Assembly: GCA_017849615.1 (NCBI GenBank) | Contig: JAFIGS010000021.1 | Location: 23,545 to 87,544 of the forward strand | DNA from: Pseudolabrys sp. | GTDB taxonomy: Bacteria; Pseudomonadota; Alphaproteobacteria; Rhizobiales; Xanthobacteraceae | Length of the DNA: 64,000 bases | Reading direction: 5' to 3' | Part shown: positions 1 through 8,953 of the stretch, in pieces | Position numbering within the stretch: position 1 is the first letter of the stretch | How the letters are laid out: each line of letters opens with the position of its first letter | Position numbers and translations under genes: made by a program | Notes under the pieces: model-generated | What the model was told of the DNA's origin: nothing | What the model saw: the letters and a program-made list of their open reading frames with translations, nothing else | Databases searched by the model: none

Positions 1-1149
1 ATGATGACCACACAGCACCTCGTGAACGTGGAAGGTGGTGGCCCGCATCCAGTCGTCGCTTCGGCGGCGCGCGAAGTGCTCAACAAGTCGGACAACGAGC
101 GTTCCGGCGTGTTGAGCACCGCCATGTCGTTCCTGGGCCTCTACCGCGACCCCACGGTGGCCGAAGTCACCTCGCGCTGCGACTGGCGTATCGCCGACCT
201 GATCGCGTCCGAGCATCCGGTGTCGCTTTATCTGGTAGTGCCACCTTCGGATATTTCGCGGACGAAACCGCTCATTCGCCTGATCCTCAACCAGATCGGC
301 CGACGGCTCACCGAATCGCTCGACGGCAGCGACGGCATCGAACGCCGCCACAAGCTGCTGCTGATGCTCGATGAGTTCCCGGCGCTGGGCCGCCTGGACT
401 TCTTCGAGACGGCGCTTGCCTTCATGGCGGGCTACGGAATCCGCAGTTTTCTTATCGCCCAATCGCTCAACCAGATCGACAAAGCCTACGGCCAGAACCA
501 TTCGATTCTGGATAACTGCCATGTCCGCGTGACGTTCGCCACCAACGATGAACGCACTGCGAAACGGATCTCCGAAACGCTTGGCACCGCTACCGAACTG
601 CGCGCGCAGCGCAACTATGCCGGGCACAGATTGGCACCGTGGCTGGGGCACCTCATGGTGTCGCGGCAGGAGACGGCCCGCCCGCTACTGACGCCCGGTG
701 AAGTGATGCAGCTTCCGACTGAGGAAGCTGTGGTGATGGTGTCCAGCGTGGCACCGATCAAGGCCAAGAAGCTGCGCTACTACGCCGACGCGAATTTCAA
801 GAACCGCGTTTTACCGCCGCCTGTGCTCGCGGCCGGGCAATACGCGGACGCGCCACCGGCCCGGCCCGACGACTGGAGCGGCCTATCGATCCCAGCCGTG
901 TCAACGGTCCGGGCTGCGGGCCTGTCCGGCGATGGCACAGGCACCGCCGATGACGGCGGCCCACGCCGACAGCCGGAGCTATCCGAAGTCAGCGAATACA
1001 GCCCCGAACCGCTGCTCGCCGGCCATGACCTGACTCTGCTCGATGACGACGACGACCTGCCGCTGCCGCTTCCCGGCCAGCTCGACCCGGCCATGCAGCG
1101 CACGGCCCGGCTGGCTTCCCTCGACCCCAACGACGGAATCGACTTATGA
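1..1149 (+). CDS. traG: TraG/VirD4-type conjugative coupling protein, C-terminal part
   Basis: This is the C-terminal part of a type IV coupling protein, the inner-membrane ATPase that passes relaxase-bound DNA to the mating channel. The Walker B segment LLLMLDEFPALG and the following GIRSFLIAQSLNQ region are visible at about residues 120-160. The N-terminal membrane helices and Walker A lie outside the window, so the ATG at position 1 is not the true start. The last ~100 residues form an acidic, proline-rich tail, common in this family. The stop overlaps the next gene by 4 bases, so it heads the transfer operon seen here. Identity as a coupling protein is secure; the symbol follows the trb context. 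Confidence 0.9.
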   Translation: MMTTQHLVNVEGGGPHPVVASAAREVLNKSDNERSGVLSTAMSFLGLYRDPTVAEVTSRCDWRIADLIASEHPVSLYLVVPPSDISRTKPLIRLILNQIGRRLTESLDGSDGIERRHKLLLMLDEFPALGRLDFFETALAFMAGYGIRSFLIAQSLNQIDKAYGQNHSILDNCHVRVTFATNDERTAKRISETLGTATELRAQRNYAGHRLAPWLGHLMVSRQETARPLLTPGEVMQLPTEEAVVMVSSVAPIKAKKLRYYADANFKNRVLPPPVLAAGQYADAPPARPDDWSGLSIPAVSTVRAAGLSGDGTGTADDGGPRRQPELSEVSEYSPEPLLAGHDLTLLDDDDDLPLPLPGQLDPAMQRTARLASLDPNDGIDL

Positions 1150-1610
1150 GCCAATACCGCCTCAATCTGTTCATTCAGCCCGAGCACGCCAAGCGTCTCG
1201 AAGAACTGGCCGCCAAGAAAGGCGTGTCCAAGTCGTCCATTGTCGCGGCGGCGCTCGCGTCGTGGCTATCGCCCGATGCTGGCGACCAGCGCGAGGCGGC
1301 CATCGCCAAGCGGCTCGATCGCCTGTCGCGGCAGGCCGAGCGCATGGAGCGCGACCAGAACATCCAGATCGAAACACTGGCGCTGTTCATCCGCTACTTC
1401 CTGACCGTCAGCACCCCGATTCCCGAAGCCCATCAGGACGCAGCTCGCGCCCAAGGCAAAGCGCGTTTCGAGCAATTCGTGGAGCGGCTCGGCCGCCACC
1501 TGCTGCGTGGCCGCAGCCTGGTGCGCGACGTTGTGGAAGAACTGCACCCAGACCCGGCGCGAATGGATGACGCGGAGGCACTGGCTGAAGCGCAGGAGCG
1601 TGCCTCATGA
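1146..1610 (+). CDS. CopG-like ribbon-helix-helix protein of the transfer operon
   Basis: A 154-residue protein whose first ~45 residues fit a ribbon-helix-helix DNA-binding fold: a short strand (YRLNLFIQ), then two helices containing KKGVSKSSIVAAAL. The rest is helical and charged, possibly a dimerisation or partner-binding region. It overlaps traG upstream and trbB downstream by 4 bases each, so it is translationally coupled to both. In related conjugative elements a CopG-like gene sits in the same place between traG and trbB. It may regulate the operon or act as a relaxosome accessory protein; nothing here decides between these. Confidence 0.8.
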   Translation: MSQYRLNLFIQPEHAKRLEELAAKKGVSKSSIVAAALASWLSPDAGDQREAAIAKRLDRLSRQAERMERDQNIQIETLALFIRYFLTVSTPIPEAHQDAARAQGKARFEQFVERLGRHLLRGRSLVRDVVEELHPDPARMDDAEALAEAQERAS

Positions 1611-2674
1611 GCGCCATTCCGCAAACCCCGCCCGAACTCTCATCCGCCGCAACCTCTCTGGATCGCCGTATCCAGATGCTGCGCACGGCAATGGGGCCAG
1701 TCATCGCCGCTGCGCTGGCCGACCCCGACGTGGTGGAAATCATGCTCAACCCCGACCGCACCCTATGGGTGGATCGGTTGTCATCGGGCCGCATGCCGCT
1801 GGGCGTGGAGCTGTCCCAAGACGATGGCGAACGCATCATCCGGCTGGTGGCTGCGCACGTCGGCGCAGAGGTGCATCGCGGGCGGCCGCTGCTGACCGCC
1901 GAGCTGCCCGAAACCGGCGAGCGGTTCGAGGGCATCTTGCCGCCCGCAGCGCCCGGCCCAGCCTTCGCGCTGCGCAAGCGCGCCGTGAGCATCATCGGGC
2001 TGGATCGCTATGTGGCCGACGGCATCTTGACCACAGGCCAGGCCGAGTTCCTGCGCCGCGCCGTGCGTGAGCGCCAGAACATCCTGATCGCCGGGGCGAC
2101 GAGCAGCGGCAAAACCACACTCGCCAATGCCTTGCTTGCGGAGATCGCCGCCACGGGCGACCGCGTGCTTGTGCTCGAAGACACCATCGAGCTGCAATGC
2201 GCAGCCCGCGACCATGTGCCGCTGCGCACCCGCGCTGGCGTCGTGTCTATGACCGAGCTGGTGCGGGCCACGATGCGCCTGCGCCCCGACCGCGTGATCG
2301 TCGGCGAGGTACGCGGCGGCGAAGCCCTGGACTTGGTTAAGGTGTGGGGCACCGGCCACCCCGGCGGCATCGCCACCATCCACGCCGGTTCCGCGCTGGG
2401 CGCGCTGCTGCGCCTCGAACAGTTGATTCTTGAAGTGGCGGTGAACCCACCGCGTGCGCTGATCGCCGAGGCGGTCAACGTCGTGATCCACATCGCCGGG
2501 CGTGGCCGCAAGCGCCGCGTCGAAAGCATCGCCCGTGTCGTCGGTTTCGACGGCACCGGCTATCGCCTGGCGGACGCGCTGGAAACACCGTTTCCCGAGC
2601 TGATGCCGGTTCCTCTCGCAGCCGATGCCGCTGCGCCTTCCTCGTCCCTTGACCTACCTGGAGAACTGCCATGA
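1607..2674 (+). CDS. trbB: TrbB, conjugal transfer ATPase (VirB11 family)
   Basis: A 355-residue VirB11/PulE-type hexameric ATPase that powers assembly and substrate passage of the mating-pair apparatus at the inner membrane. Visible motifs are Walker A GATSSGKTT (about residues 163-171), the acidic segment LVLEDTIEL, the Walker B-like RVIVGEVRGGEALD and the His-box GGIATIHAGS. Length is normal for TrbB. It starts inside the RHH gene stop (ATGA overlap) and its own stop overlaps trbC, which fits a single translationally coupled trb operon. Confidence 0.95.
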   Translation: MSAIPQTPPELSSAATSLDRRIQMLRTAMGPVIAAALADPDVVEIMLNPDRTLWVDRLSSGRMPLGVELSQDDGERIIRLVAAHVGAEVHRGRPLLTAELPETGERFEGILPPAAPGPAFALRKRAVSIIGLDRYVADGILTTGQAEFLRRAVRERQNILIAGATSSGKTTLANALLAEIAATGDRVLVLEDTIELQCAARDHVPLRTRAGVVSMTELVRATMRLRPDRVIVGEVRGGEALDLVKVWGTGHPGGIATIHAGSALGALLRLEQLILEVAVNPPRALIAEAVNVVIHIAGRGRKRRVESIARVVGFDGTGYRLADALETPFPELMPVPLAADAAAPSSSLDLPGELP

Positions 2675-3054
2675 CGCAGATGCACGTTCACGCTTTCCGT
2701 AATTCCGTAAATCCGGTTTCAACCATCGCACGCCTGCGGCGGCTGGCCGGCCCCGCGCACCACGGCCTGCTGCTGGCCGCAGTCATGCTGATGACGGCGG
2801 GCACGGCGAAGGCATCCGGCTCCTCGATGCCGTGGGAAGGCCCGCTGCAATCCATTCTGGAGTCGATTCAGGGGCCGGTGGCACGCATCGTCGCGGTCAT
2901 CATCATCATCGCCACGGGCCTCGCGCTCGCCTTCGGCGACACGTCGGGCGGCTTTCGCAAGCTGATCCAGATCGTGTTCGGTTTGAGCATCGCGTTCGCC
3001 GCGTCCTCGTTCTTCCTCTCGTTCTTCAGCTTCTCCGGCGGGGCTGTCGTATGA
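2671..3054 (+). CDS. trbC: TrbC, conjugative pilin precursor
   Basis: A 127-residue pilin precursor of the TrbC/VirB2 family, the subunit of the conjugative pilus. A long basic leader is followed by a hydrophobic segment (about residues 30-47) ending in TAKASG, a plausible signal-peptidase site. The mature part has two hydrophobic helices (about 68-87 and 98-120) separated by the polar loop GDTSGGFRK, the usual pilin hairpin topology. It overlaps trbB and trbD by 4 bases. The family call rests on topology and operon position. Confidence 0.9.
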   Translation: MTQMHVHAFRNSVNPVSTIARLRRLAGPAHHGLLLAAVMLMTAGTAKASGSSMPWEGPLQSILESIQGPVARIVAVIIIIATGLALAFGDTSGGFRKLIQIVFGLSIAFAASSFFLSFFSFSGGAVV

Positions 3055-3323
3055 GTGGCCCGGATAGCTTCGCGGCCGGCTTCGAGGTGCCGCTACATCG
3101 CTCGCTGACCGAGCCGCTCTTGATGGGCGGCGCACCGCGCACGGTGGCGATTGCCAACGGCACGCTAGCCGCTGCCGTCGGGCTGGGCCTGCAACTCTGG
3201 ATTCCTGGCGTAGTGCTCTGGATCGTCGGTCACTCGCTGGCCGTGTGGGGCGCGAGGGTCGATCCGCAGTTCATGCAGGTCTTCGCCCGGCACATCAAGC
3301 ACAAGCCGCTGCTGGACGTGTAG
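3051..3323 (+). CDS. trbD: TrbD, mating-pair formation inner-membrane protein
   Basis: A 90-residue protein of the TrbD/VirB3 family. It has a polar start with the typical VPLHRSLTEP motif, then two closely spaced hydrophobic segments (about residues 30-65) and a short basic tail. VirB3-type proteins anchor the VirB4/TrbE ATPase at the inner membrane. The start chosen is the ATG overlapping the trbC stop, because the upstream extension in this frame lies entirely within trbC. A short 11-base gap separates it from trbE. Confidence 0.9.
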   Translation: MSGPDSFAAGFEVPLHRSLTEPLLMGGAPRTVAIANGTLAAAVGLGLQLWIPGVVLWIVGHSLAVWGARVDPQFMQVFARHIKHKPLLDV

Positions 3324-3334
3324 GAGACGCCGCC

Positions 3335-5785
3335 ATGCTTAACCTTGCCGAATACCGCCAGCGGCCCGCCTTGCTGGCCGACTGGCTTCCCTGGGCTGGG
3401 CTGATCGCGCCGGGCGTGGTGCTGAACAAGGATGGCTCGTTTCAGCGCACGGCGCGCTTTCGCGGGCCTGATCTGGACAGCGCCACGCAGGGCGAATTGA
3501 TCGCCACGACGGCACGGCTAAACAACGCGTTGCGCCGGCTGGGTTCGGGCTGGGCGCTGTTCGTGGAAGCCGAGCGCCAGTCGGCCGCGGACTATCCGCA
3601 TTCCGACTTTCCCGAACCGCTGTCCTGGCTGGTGGACGAAGAACGCCGCGCTGCCTTTGAGGAATCGGGGAACCACTACGAAAGCAGCTATCACCTGACG
3701 CTAGCCTATCTGCCGCCGGAGGAATCCCGCGCTCGTGCAGCCAAGCTGCTCTACGAGCACGCGCCGGGCGATGGTGTGGACTGGCGCGGTCGGCTTGACG
3801 CCTTCCTGGCAGAAACGGATCGGGTTTTCGACCTGCTCGATGGCGTGATGCCAGAAATCGTCTGGTTGGACGATGCCGCGACGCTGACTTATCTTCACGC
3901 CACGGTGTCCACGCGGCGCTACCGGCTGGCCGTGCCCGAGGTGCCTTTCCACCTCGACGCACTGCTGGCCGATTCCGCCCTAGTCGGCGGCCTTGCGCCC
4001 ATGCTGGGTGACCAGCATCTGCGCGTGGTGTCGGTGCGGGGCTTTCCGACCTCGACCTGGCCGGGCCTGCTGGACGACCTCAATCGCCTGGGCTTTGCCT
4101 ATCGCTGGAGTACCCGGTTTCTCTGCCTCGATAAAGCCGAGGCGGAAAAGGAGCTGGGCCGCCTGCGTCGCCAGTGGTTTGCGAAACGGAAGAATGTCAT
4201 TGCGCTACTGCGCGAAACCATCTTCCAGCAGGAATCGCCGCTGGTGGACACGGATGCCAGCAACAAGGCGGCCGACGCGGATGCCGCCTTGCAAGAGCTT
4301 GGCAGCGATCAAGTCGCCTTCGGCTACCTCACCGCCACGGTGACGGTGTTCGATGACGACCCTGCCGTAGCCGACGAAAAGCTGCGCATGGTGGAACGTG
4401 TCATCCAAGGACGTGGCTTCGTCACCATCCCCGAAACCTTAAATGCAGTCGATGCGTGGCTGTCGTCCATACCAGGCAATGCCTATGCCAACGTGCGCCA
4501 GCCCATCGTCTCGACGCTGAATCTGGCGCACATGATGCCGGTGTCCGCCGTGTGGGCTGGGCCGGAGAAAAACGCCCATCTCGACGGCCCGCCGCTGATC
4601 GTCACGCGCACGGATGGCGCGACGCCGTTCCGGCTGGTGACGCACATCGGCGACGTGGGGCATACGCTGGTCGCGGGGCCGACGGGCATGGGAAAATCTG
4701 TCCTGCTGGCGATGCTCGCCTTGCAGTTCCGCCGCTATGGCGGCTCGCGCATCTTCGCCTTCGACATGGGGCGATCCATGCGGGCGACGGTGCTGGGCCT
4801 GGGCGGCGAACACTACGACCTCGGCGCGGACGGCGCCATTGCCTTTCAGCCCTTGGCCCGTATCGACAGCGAAGGCTATCGCACCTGGGCCGCCGAGTGG
4901 ATCGAAGGCCGCCTGCTGCATGAAGGCGTGACCGTCGGCCCCGACGAGAAAGCCGCCATTTGGTCGGCGCTCGGCAGCCTCGCTGGTGCGCCGGTGGAGC
5001 AGCGCACGATGACCGGGCTTTCGGTGCTGCTGCAATCGAACGCGCTGCGGCAGGCATTGTCGCCGTATGTGCTGGGCGGCGCGCACGGCAAGCTACTGGA
5101 TGCCGACCGCGACCGGCTCGGCAGCGGCGACGTGCAGGGCTTTGAGATGGAAGAGCTAATGCACAGCCCCGCCGCCGTGCAAGCGGTGCTGCGCTACTTG
5201 TTCGCCCGCTTCGATGCACGTTTCGACGGTGCTCCCACGCTGCTGATTCTCGATGAAGCCTGGCTATTCCTTGATGAACCGTCCTTCGCGGCACGCATCC
5301 GGCAATGGTTGAAAACTCTGCGCAAGAAAAACGTGTCGGTGATCTTCGCCACGCAGTCGCTTGCCGACATCAAGGATTCGACCATCGCGCCCGCGATCAT
5401 CGAAAGCTGCGCGAGCCGGATTTTCTTGCCCAACCCGCAGGCGACCGAGCCGCAGATTCGCACGGTCTACGAGGGCTTTGGCCTCAACAGTCGGCAAATC
5501 GAAATCGTCGCCACCGCGCAGCCCAAGCGCGACTACTACTACCAATCGCGCCTGGGCAATCGTCTGTTCGACCTCGACCTGGGGCCAGCCGCGCTCGCCT
5601 TCTCGGGCGCATCCACACCGCAAGACCAACGCGACATTGACCGAGTGCTGACGCAGGCCGGCGCTCCCGGCTTCGCCGGTGCGTGGCTACGCCATCGCGG
5701 CCTCGATTGGGCCGCCGACCTGCTGCCGTCCTCGCCGTCGGCGGCTTCTTTCCTCGCTACTCAACCCCTGGAGATTTCGCCATGA
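3335..5785 (+). CDS. trbE: TrbE, conjugal transfer ATPase (VirB4 family)
   Basis: An 816-residue VirB4-family ATPase, the largest motor of the mating apparatus, acting on the cytoplasmic face with TrbD. The N-terminal half is the CagE/TrbE/VirB domain. The C-terminal half has Walker A GPTGMGKSVL (about residues 448-457) and Walker B TLLILDEAWLFLD. I start at the ATG with GGAGACG upstream (MLNLAEYRQRP), not at the longer in-frame extension that lies within trbD. The TGA stop overlaps the trbJ ATG. Length is typical of TrbE. Confidence 0.95.
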   Translation: MLNLAEYRQRPALLADWLPWAGLIAPGVVLNKDGSFQRTARFRGPDLDSATQGELIATTARLNNALRRLGSGWALFVEAERQSAADYPHSDFPEPLSWLVDEERRAAFEESGNHYESSYHLTLAYLPPEESRARAAKLLYEHAPGDGVDWRGRLDAFLAETDRVFDLLDGVMPEIVWLDDAATLTYLHATVSTRRYRLAVPEVPFHLDALLADSALVGGLAPMLGDQHLRVVSVRGFPTSTWPGLLDDLNRLGFAYRWSTRFLCLDKAEAEKELGRLRRQWFAKRKNVIALLRETIFQQESPLVDTDASNKAADADAALQELGSDQVAFGYLTATVTVFDDDPAVADEKLRMVERVIQGRGFVTIPETLNAVDAWLSSIPGNAYANVRQPIVSTLNLAHMMPVSAVWAGPEKNAHLDGPPLIVTRTDGATPFRLVTHIGDVGHTLVAGPTGMGKSVLLAMLALQFRRYGGSRIFAFDMGRSMRATVLGLGGEHYDLGADGAIAFQPLARIDSEGYRTWAAEWIEGRLLHEGVTVGPDEKAAIWSALGSLAGAPVEQRTMTGLSVLLQSNALRQALSPYVLGGAHGKLLDADRDRLGSGDVQGFEMEELMHSPAAVQAVLRYLFARFDARFDGAPTLLILDEAWLFLDEPSFAARIRQWLKTLRKKNVSVIFATQSLADIKDSTIAPAIIESCASRIFLPNPQATEPQIRTVYEGFGLNSRQIEIVATAQPKRDYYYQSRLGNRLFDLDLGPAALAFSGASTPQDQRDIDRVLTQAGAPGFAGAWLRHRGLDWAADLLPSSPSAASFLATQPLEISP

Positions 5786-6519
5786 AGACCCGTGTACTTT
5801 CCGTTTCGCTCGCCGCCGCGCTGGCCGGCTCGCTGATGCTCGCTCAGCCAGCGGCGGCGCTCACTTTCGTTGATCCCGTCAACTTGGTGCAGAACACGCT
5901 GACTGCCATCCGCACGCTGGAGCAGATCAACAACCAGATCAACCAGCTCCAGAACGAAGCGCAGATGTTGATGAACCAGGCGCGCAACCTGGCGAATCTC
6001 GACTTCAACATCGTCAACCGGCTGCGCTCGACGCTCGCCACGACTGAACGCCTGATTGCCGAGGCGCAAGGGCTGGCCTACGACGTGCAGAGCATGGATG
6101 CCACGTTCTCGCGCCTGTACCCGGAGCAGTACGCCGCCACCATCAGCGGCGACCGCATGGCACAGGACGCACGCGAACGCTGGAAGAACACGCTCGACGG
6201 CCTGCACACCGCGATGCGGATGCAGGCGCAGGTGTCGCAGAACCTGACGCAAGACGAAAGCGCGCTGGCCGACCTCGTGAGCCAAAGCCAATCGGCCACG
6301 GGTGCGCTGCAAGCGATGCAGGCAACGAACCAGCTTCTCGCCTTGCAGGCCAAGCAGTCCATCCAGGCCCAGCAGCTCCAGATCACACAAGACAGGGCGG
6401 CCTCGCTGGAGCTGGCGCGGCAGGCAGCGGCCACCGAGCGCGCCCGCGAAGTGCGGCGGCGCTTCCTGGGCACCGGCACGCCGTACACACCGCAGTCCGT
6501 CAACTTCTACAACAACTGA
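5782..6519 (+). CDS. trbJ: TrbJ, conjugal transfer protein (VirB5-like)
   Basis: A 245-residue exported protein with a clear signal peptide (SLAAALAGSLMLAQPAAA, cleavage near residue 27), then long amphipathic helices rich in Gln, Asn and Leu (NQINQLQNEAQMLMNQ), expected to form coiled coils. TrbJ/VirB5 proteins are periplasmic or pilus-tip components of the mating channel. The start overlaps the trbE stop; the longer in-frame ORF lies within trbE and is rejected. A 12-base gap leads to the small lipoprotein gene. Confidence 0.9.
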   Translation: MKTRVLSVSLAAALAGSLMLAQPAAALTFVDPVNLVQNTLTAIRTLEQINNQINQLQNEAQMLMNQARNLANLDFNIVNRLRSTLATTERLIAEAQGLAYDVQSMDATFSRLYPEQYAATISGDRMAQDARERWKNTLDGLHTAMRMQAQVSQNLTQDESALADLVSQSQSATGALQAMQATNQLLALQAKQSIQAQQLQITQDRAASLELARQAAATERAREVRRRFLGTGTPYTPQSVNFYNN

Positions 6520-6531
6520 CGGGAGGCGGCC

Positions 6532-6858
6532 ATGCGATGCGTTCCTGTCCTGCTGGCCGTGCTGCTGACCGCATGCGGCCAGCAGCCGGCTGAAGACCTG
6601 ACCGCCACCTTGGCCGCCGATCCCGTGCGGCTCAAGGCGCTGCGCGCCCAATGCGCAGCCGACCGGCAAACCGCAGGCGAAGACACCTGTCGCGCCGCTG
6701 CCGAAGCCTTCCGGCGGCGCTTCTTCACCGGCCAGACTGGGCCGGACGAATACCGGACGCTGGCAGAACTGCCGCCGATTCCGGCGAGTTTCGACACGCC
6801 AACCGACGACGCGCCGGAAGGTGATGCGTCGCTCGCCGCTGCGGAGGACACGCCATGA
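6532..6858 (+). CDS. Small TrbK-like lipoprotein, putative entry-exclusion factor
   Basis: A 108-residue protein with a short lipoprotein signal: LLAVLLTAC at residues 8-16 places the lipidated Cys at about 16. The mature part is charged, with a second Cys pair and a proline/acid-rich end. It lies between trbJ and trbL, where TrbK-type entry-exclusion lipoproteins are found in IncP- and Tn4371-like systems; these block redundant mating between donors. It overlaps trbL by 4 bases. Sequence similarity to known TrbK is not obvious by eye, so the role is inferred from position and lipobox. Confidence 0.7.
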   Translation: MRCVPVLLAVLLTACGQQPAEDLTATLAADPVRLKALRAQCAADRQTAGEDTCRAAAEAFRRRFFTGQTGPDEYRTLAELPPIPASFDTPTDDAPEGDASLAAAEDTP

Positions 6859-8219
6859 ACGACGTAACGATCATCGACAGATTCCTCGATACCTTCTCGC
6901 GCTACATCGACTCCGGTTTCGGTCTGCTGCAAGGCGAAGTCGCGTTCCTGACGGCCACTCTCATTGTCATCGACATGACCATTGCCGGTCTGTATTGGGC
7001 CATGAGCCATGCGACCGGCCAGGGCGAGGACGTGATCGCCAAGCTGCTGCGCAAGGTGCTTTACGTCGGTGCCTTCGCCTACATCATCGGTAACTTCAAT
7101 TGGCTGTCGAGCATCGTGTTCCGCTCGTTCGCCGGGCTAGGCATCACCGCCACTGGCTCGGCCATAACGATGGCGACCTTCTTGCAGCCGGGTCGGCTTG
7201 CCAAGACCGGCATCGACGCCGCTGCGCCGATCCTCGACCAGATCGGTGACATGGCCGGCTTCCCCGAAGTGTTCGTGAACCTCGACCCCATCGTGGTGCT
7301 GTTCATCGCTTGGCTGGTGGTGATCCTCTGTTTCTTCGTGCTCGCGGTTCAGCTTTTCATCACGTTGATCGAGTTCAAGCTGACCACGCTTGCCGGCTTC
7401 GTCTTGATCCCGTTTGCGCTCTGGAACAAAACCTCGTTCCTCGCGGAAAAGGTGCTCGGCAATGTGGTTTCGTCAGGCATCAAGGTCTTGGTGCTGGCGG
7501 TAATCGTCGGCATCGGCTCGGGCCTGTTCGCGGAGTTCCAGGTTCATCCCGACGAGCCTTCCATCGACCATGCGCTTGTCGTGATGCTGGCTTCGCTTGC
7601 CTTGCTGGCGCTGGGCATCTTCGGCCCCGGCATCGCCACGGGCCTTGTGTCCGGTGCGCCGCAGCTCGGCGCGGGTGCGATGGCGGGCGCTGCCGTCGGC
7701 GCGGTAGGCACGGGTGTTGCCATCGGTGCCGCCGCGACCGGCGTGGGCGGTGCCGTCATGGCGGGCGCACGCATGGCCCCGGCCGCCGCAAAGCTGGCCG
7801 GGAGCGGCGCACGCGCCGCCACGTCGGCGGCCAGCAGCGCCAAGTCCGCATTCCAGGCCGGTTCCGCCGCTGCGGGCGGCGGGGCTAAAGGCGCGGCTGC
7901 GGGCCTCGGCAATGTCGCCAAGACCGGCGCGCAAGCGGCAGGCCGCCGAGCTGCATCGGGCGCTTCCGCTGCCGGTCAGAAGGTGGCCGACTCCTTCCGG
8001 GCAGGATGGAACGGTGCGGATGTCGGCGCTGCCGGTTCCGGCCAGGCCGCCGCAGGCGAAGGCGCAGCCAGCGCGCCGAAGCAAGAGCAACCCGCCTGGG
8101 CAAAGCGGATGCACCGCCGCCAGCAGATCACCCATGCCGCAACCACCGCAGCCCACACGCTGCGCAGTGGCGACGGCGGCGGCTCAGGGCAAGGCCCAAG
8201 CCTGCGCCCCGATGCGTGA
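6855..8219 (+). CDS. trbL: TrbL, mating-channel membrane protein (VirB6 family)
   Basis: A 454-residue polytopic inner-membrane protein of the TrbL/VirB6 family, part of the DNA translocation channel. Five or more hydrophobic helices occupy roughly residues 25-300, including an FVLAVQLFITLIEFKLTTLA segment typical of the family. The last ~150 residues are a low-complexity Ala/Gly-rich region ending in a basic tail (KRMHRRQQ), also usual for TrbL. The start overlaps the upstream lipoprotein gene; a 29-base gap follows before trbF. Confidence 0.93.
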   Translation: MNDVTIIDRFLDTFSRYIDSGFGLLQGEVAFLTATLIVIDMTIAGLYWAMSHATGQGEDVIAKLLRKVLYVGAFAYIIGNFNWLSSIVFRSFAGLGITATGSAITMATFLQPGRLAKTGIDAAAPILDQIGDMAGFPEVFVNLDPIVVLFIAWLVVILCFFVLAVQLFITLIEFKLTTLAGFVLIPFALWNKTSFLAEKVLGNVVSSGIKVLVLAVIVGIGSGLFAEFQVHPDEPSIDHALVVMLASLALLALGIFGPGIATGLVSGAPQLGAGAMAGAAVGAVGTGVAIGAAATGVGGAVMAGARMAPAAAKLAGSGARAATSAASSAKSAFQAGSAAAGGGAKGAAAGLGNVAKTGAQAAGRRAASGASAAGQKVADSFRAGWNGADVGAAGSGQAAAGEGAASAPKQEQPAWAKRMHRRQQITHAATTAAHTLRSGDGGGSGQGPSLRPDA

Positions 8220-8248
8220 CCCGATACCTGACCACCAAGGAGAACCCT

Positions 8249-8953
8249 ATGCGATTCAAACGCCCGCAGGTGCGCTATGCCGACACGCCGCAGCCTGCCA
8301 CCCCGTACCAATCCGCCGCGCAGGTGTGGGACGAGCGCATCGGCTCGGCCCGCGTCCAGGCCAAGAACTGGCGTTTTATGGCCTTCGGCTGCCTCACGCT
8401 TGCGCTGCTGATGGCCGGTGGCCTGGTGTGGCGCTCGGCGCAGTCCATCGTCACCCCTTACGTCATCGAGGTCGATCAGTCGGGGCAGGTGCGCGCCGTC
8501 GGCGAAGCCGCCACGCCGTACCGGCCCGCCGATGCGCAGATCGCGCACCACCTGGCGCGCTTCGTGACGCTGGTGCGCTCGCTGTCTATCGATCCCATCG
8601 TGGTGCGGCAAAACTGGCTGGACGCCTACGACTACACCACCGACAAAGGCGCGGCGGTGCTCAACGACTACGCCAGCAAGAACGATCCTTTCGCCCGTGT
8701 TGGCCGCGAGTCGGTGACGGTGCAGATCACCAGCGTGGTACGCGCCAGCGATGCCTCGTTCAACGTCCGTTGGACGGAGCAACGGTTCATCAACGGTGCC
8801 CCCGCCGGGACCGAGCGATGGAACGCGGTGCTTTCCACCGTCCTGCAAACCCCGCGCACCGAACAGCGCCTGCGCAAGAACCCGCTGGGTATCTACGTCA
8901 ACGGCCTGTCGTGGAGCCGCGAACTGGATTCTTCTGAAGGAGCCAAGCCATGA
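8249..8953 (+). CDS. trbF: TrbF, conjugal transfer protein (VirB8 family)
   Basis: A 234-residue bitopic inner-membrane protein of the VirB8/TrbF family that nucleates the mating-pair complex. It has a short cytoplasmic N-terminus with TPYQSAAQVWDERIG, one membrane helix (about residues 38-58) and a periplasmic NTF2-like domain with the conserved RTEQRLRKNPLGIYV end. The start is the ATG after AAGGAGAACCCT; the longer ORF lies within trbL. The stop overlaps the trbG ATG by 4 bases. Confidence 0.93.
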   Translation: MRFKRPQVRYADTPQPATPYQSAAQVWDERIGSARVQAKNWRFMAFGCLTLALLMAGGLVWRSAQSIVTPYVIEVDQSGQVRAVGEAATPYRPADAQIAHHLARFVTLVRSLSIDPIVVRQNWLDAYDYTTDKGAAVLNDYASKNDPFARVGRESVTVQITSVVRASDASFNVRWTEQRFINGAPAGTERWNAVLSTVLQTPRTEQRLRKNPLGIYVNGLSWSRELDSSEGAKP

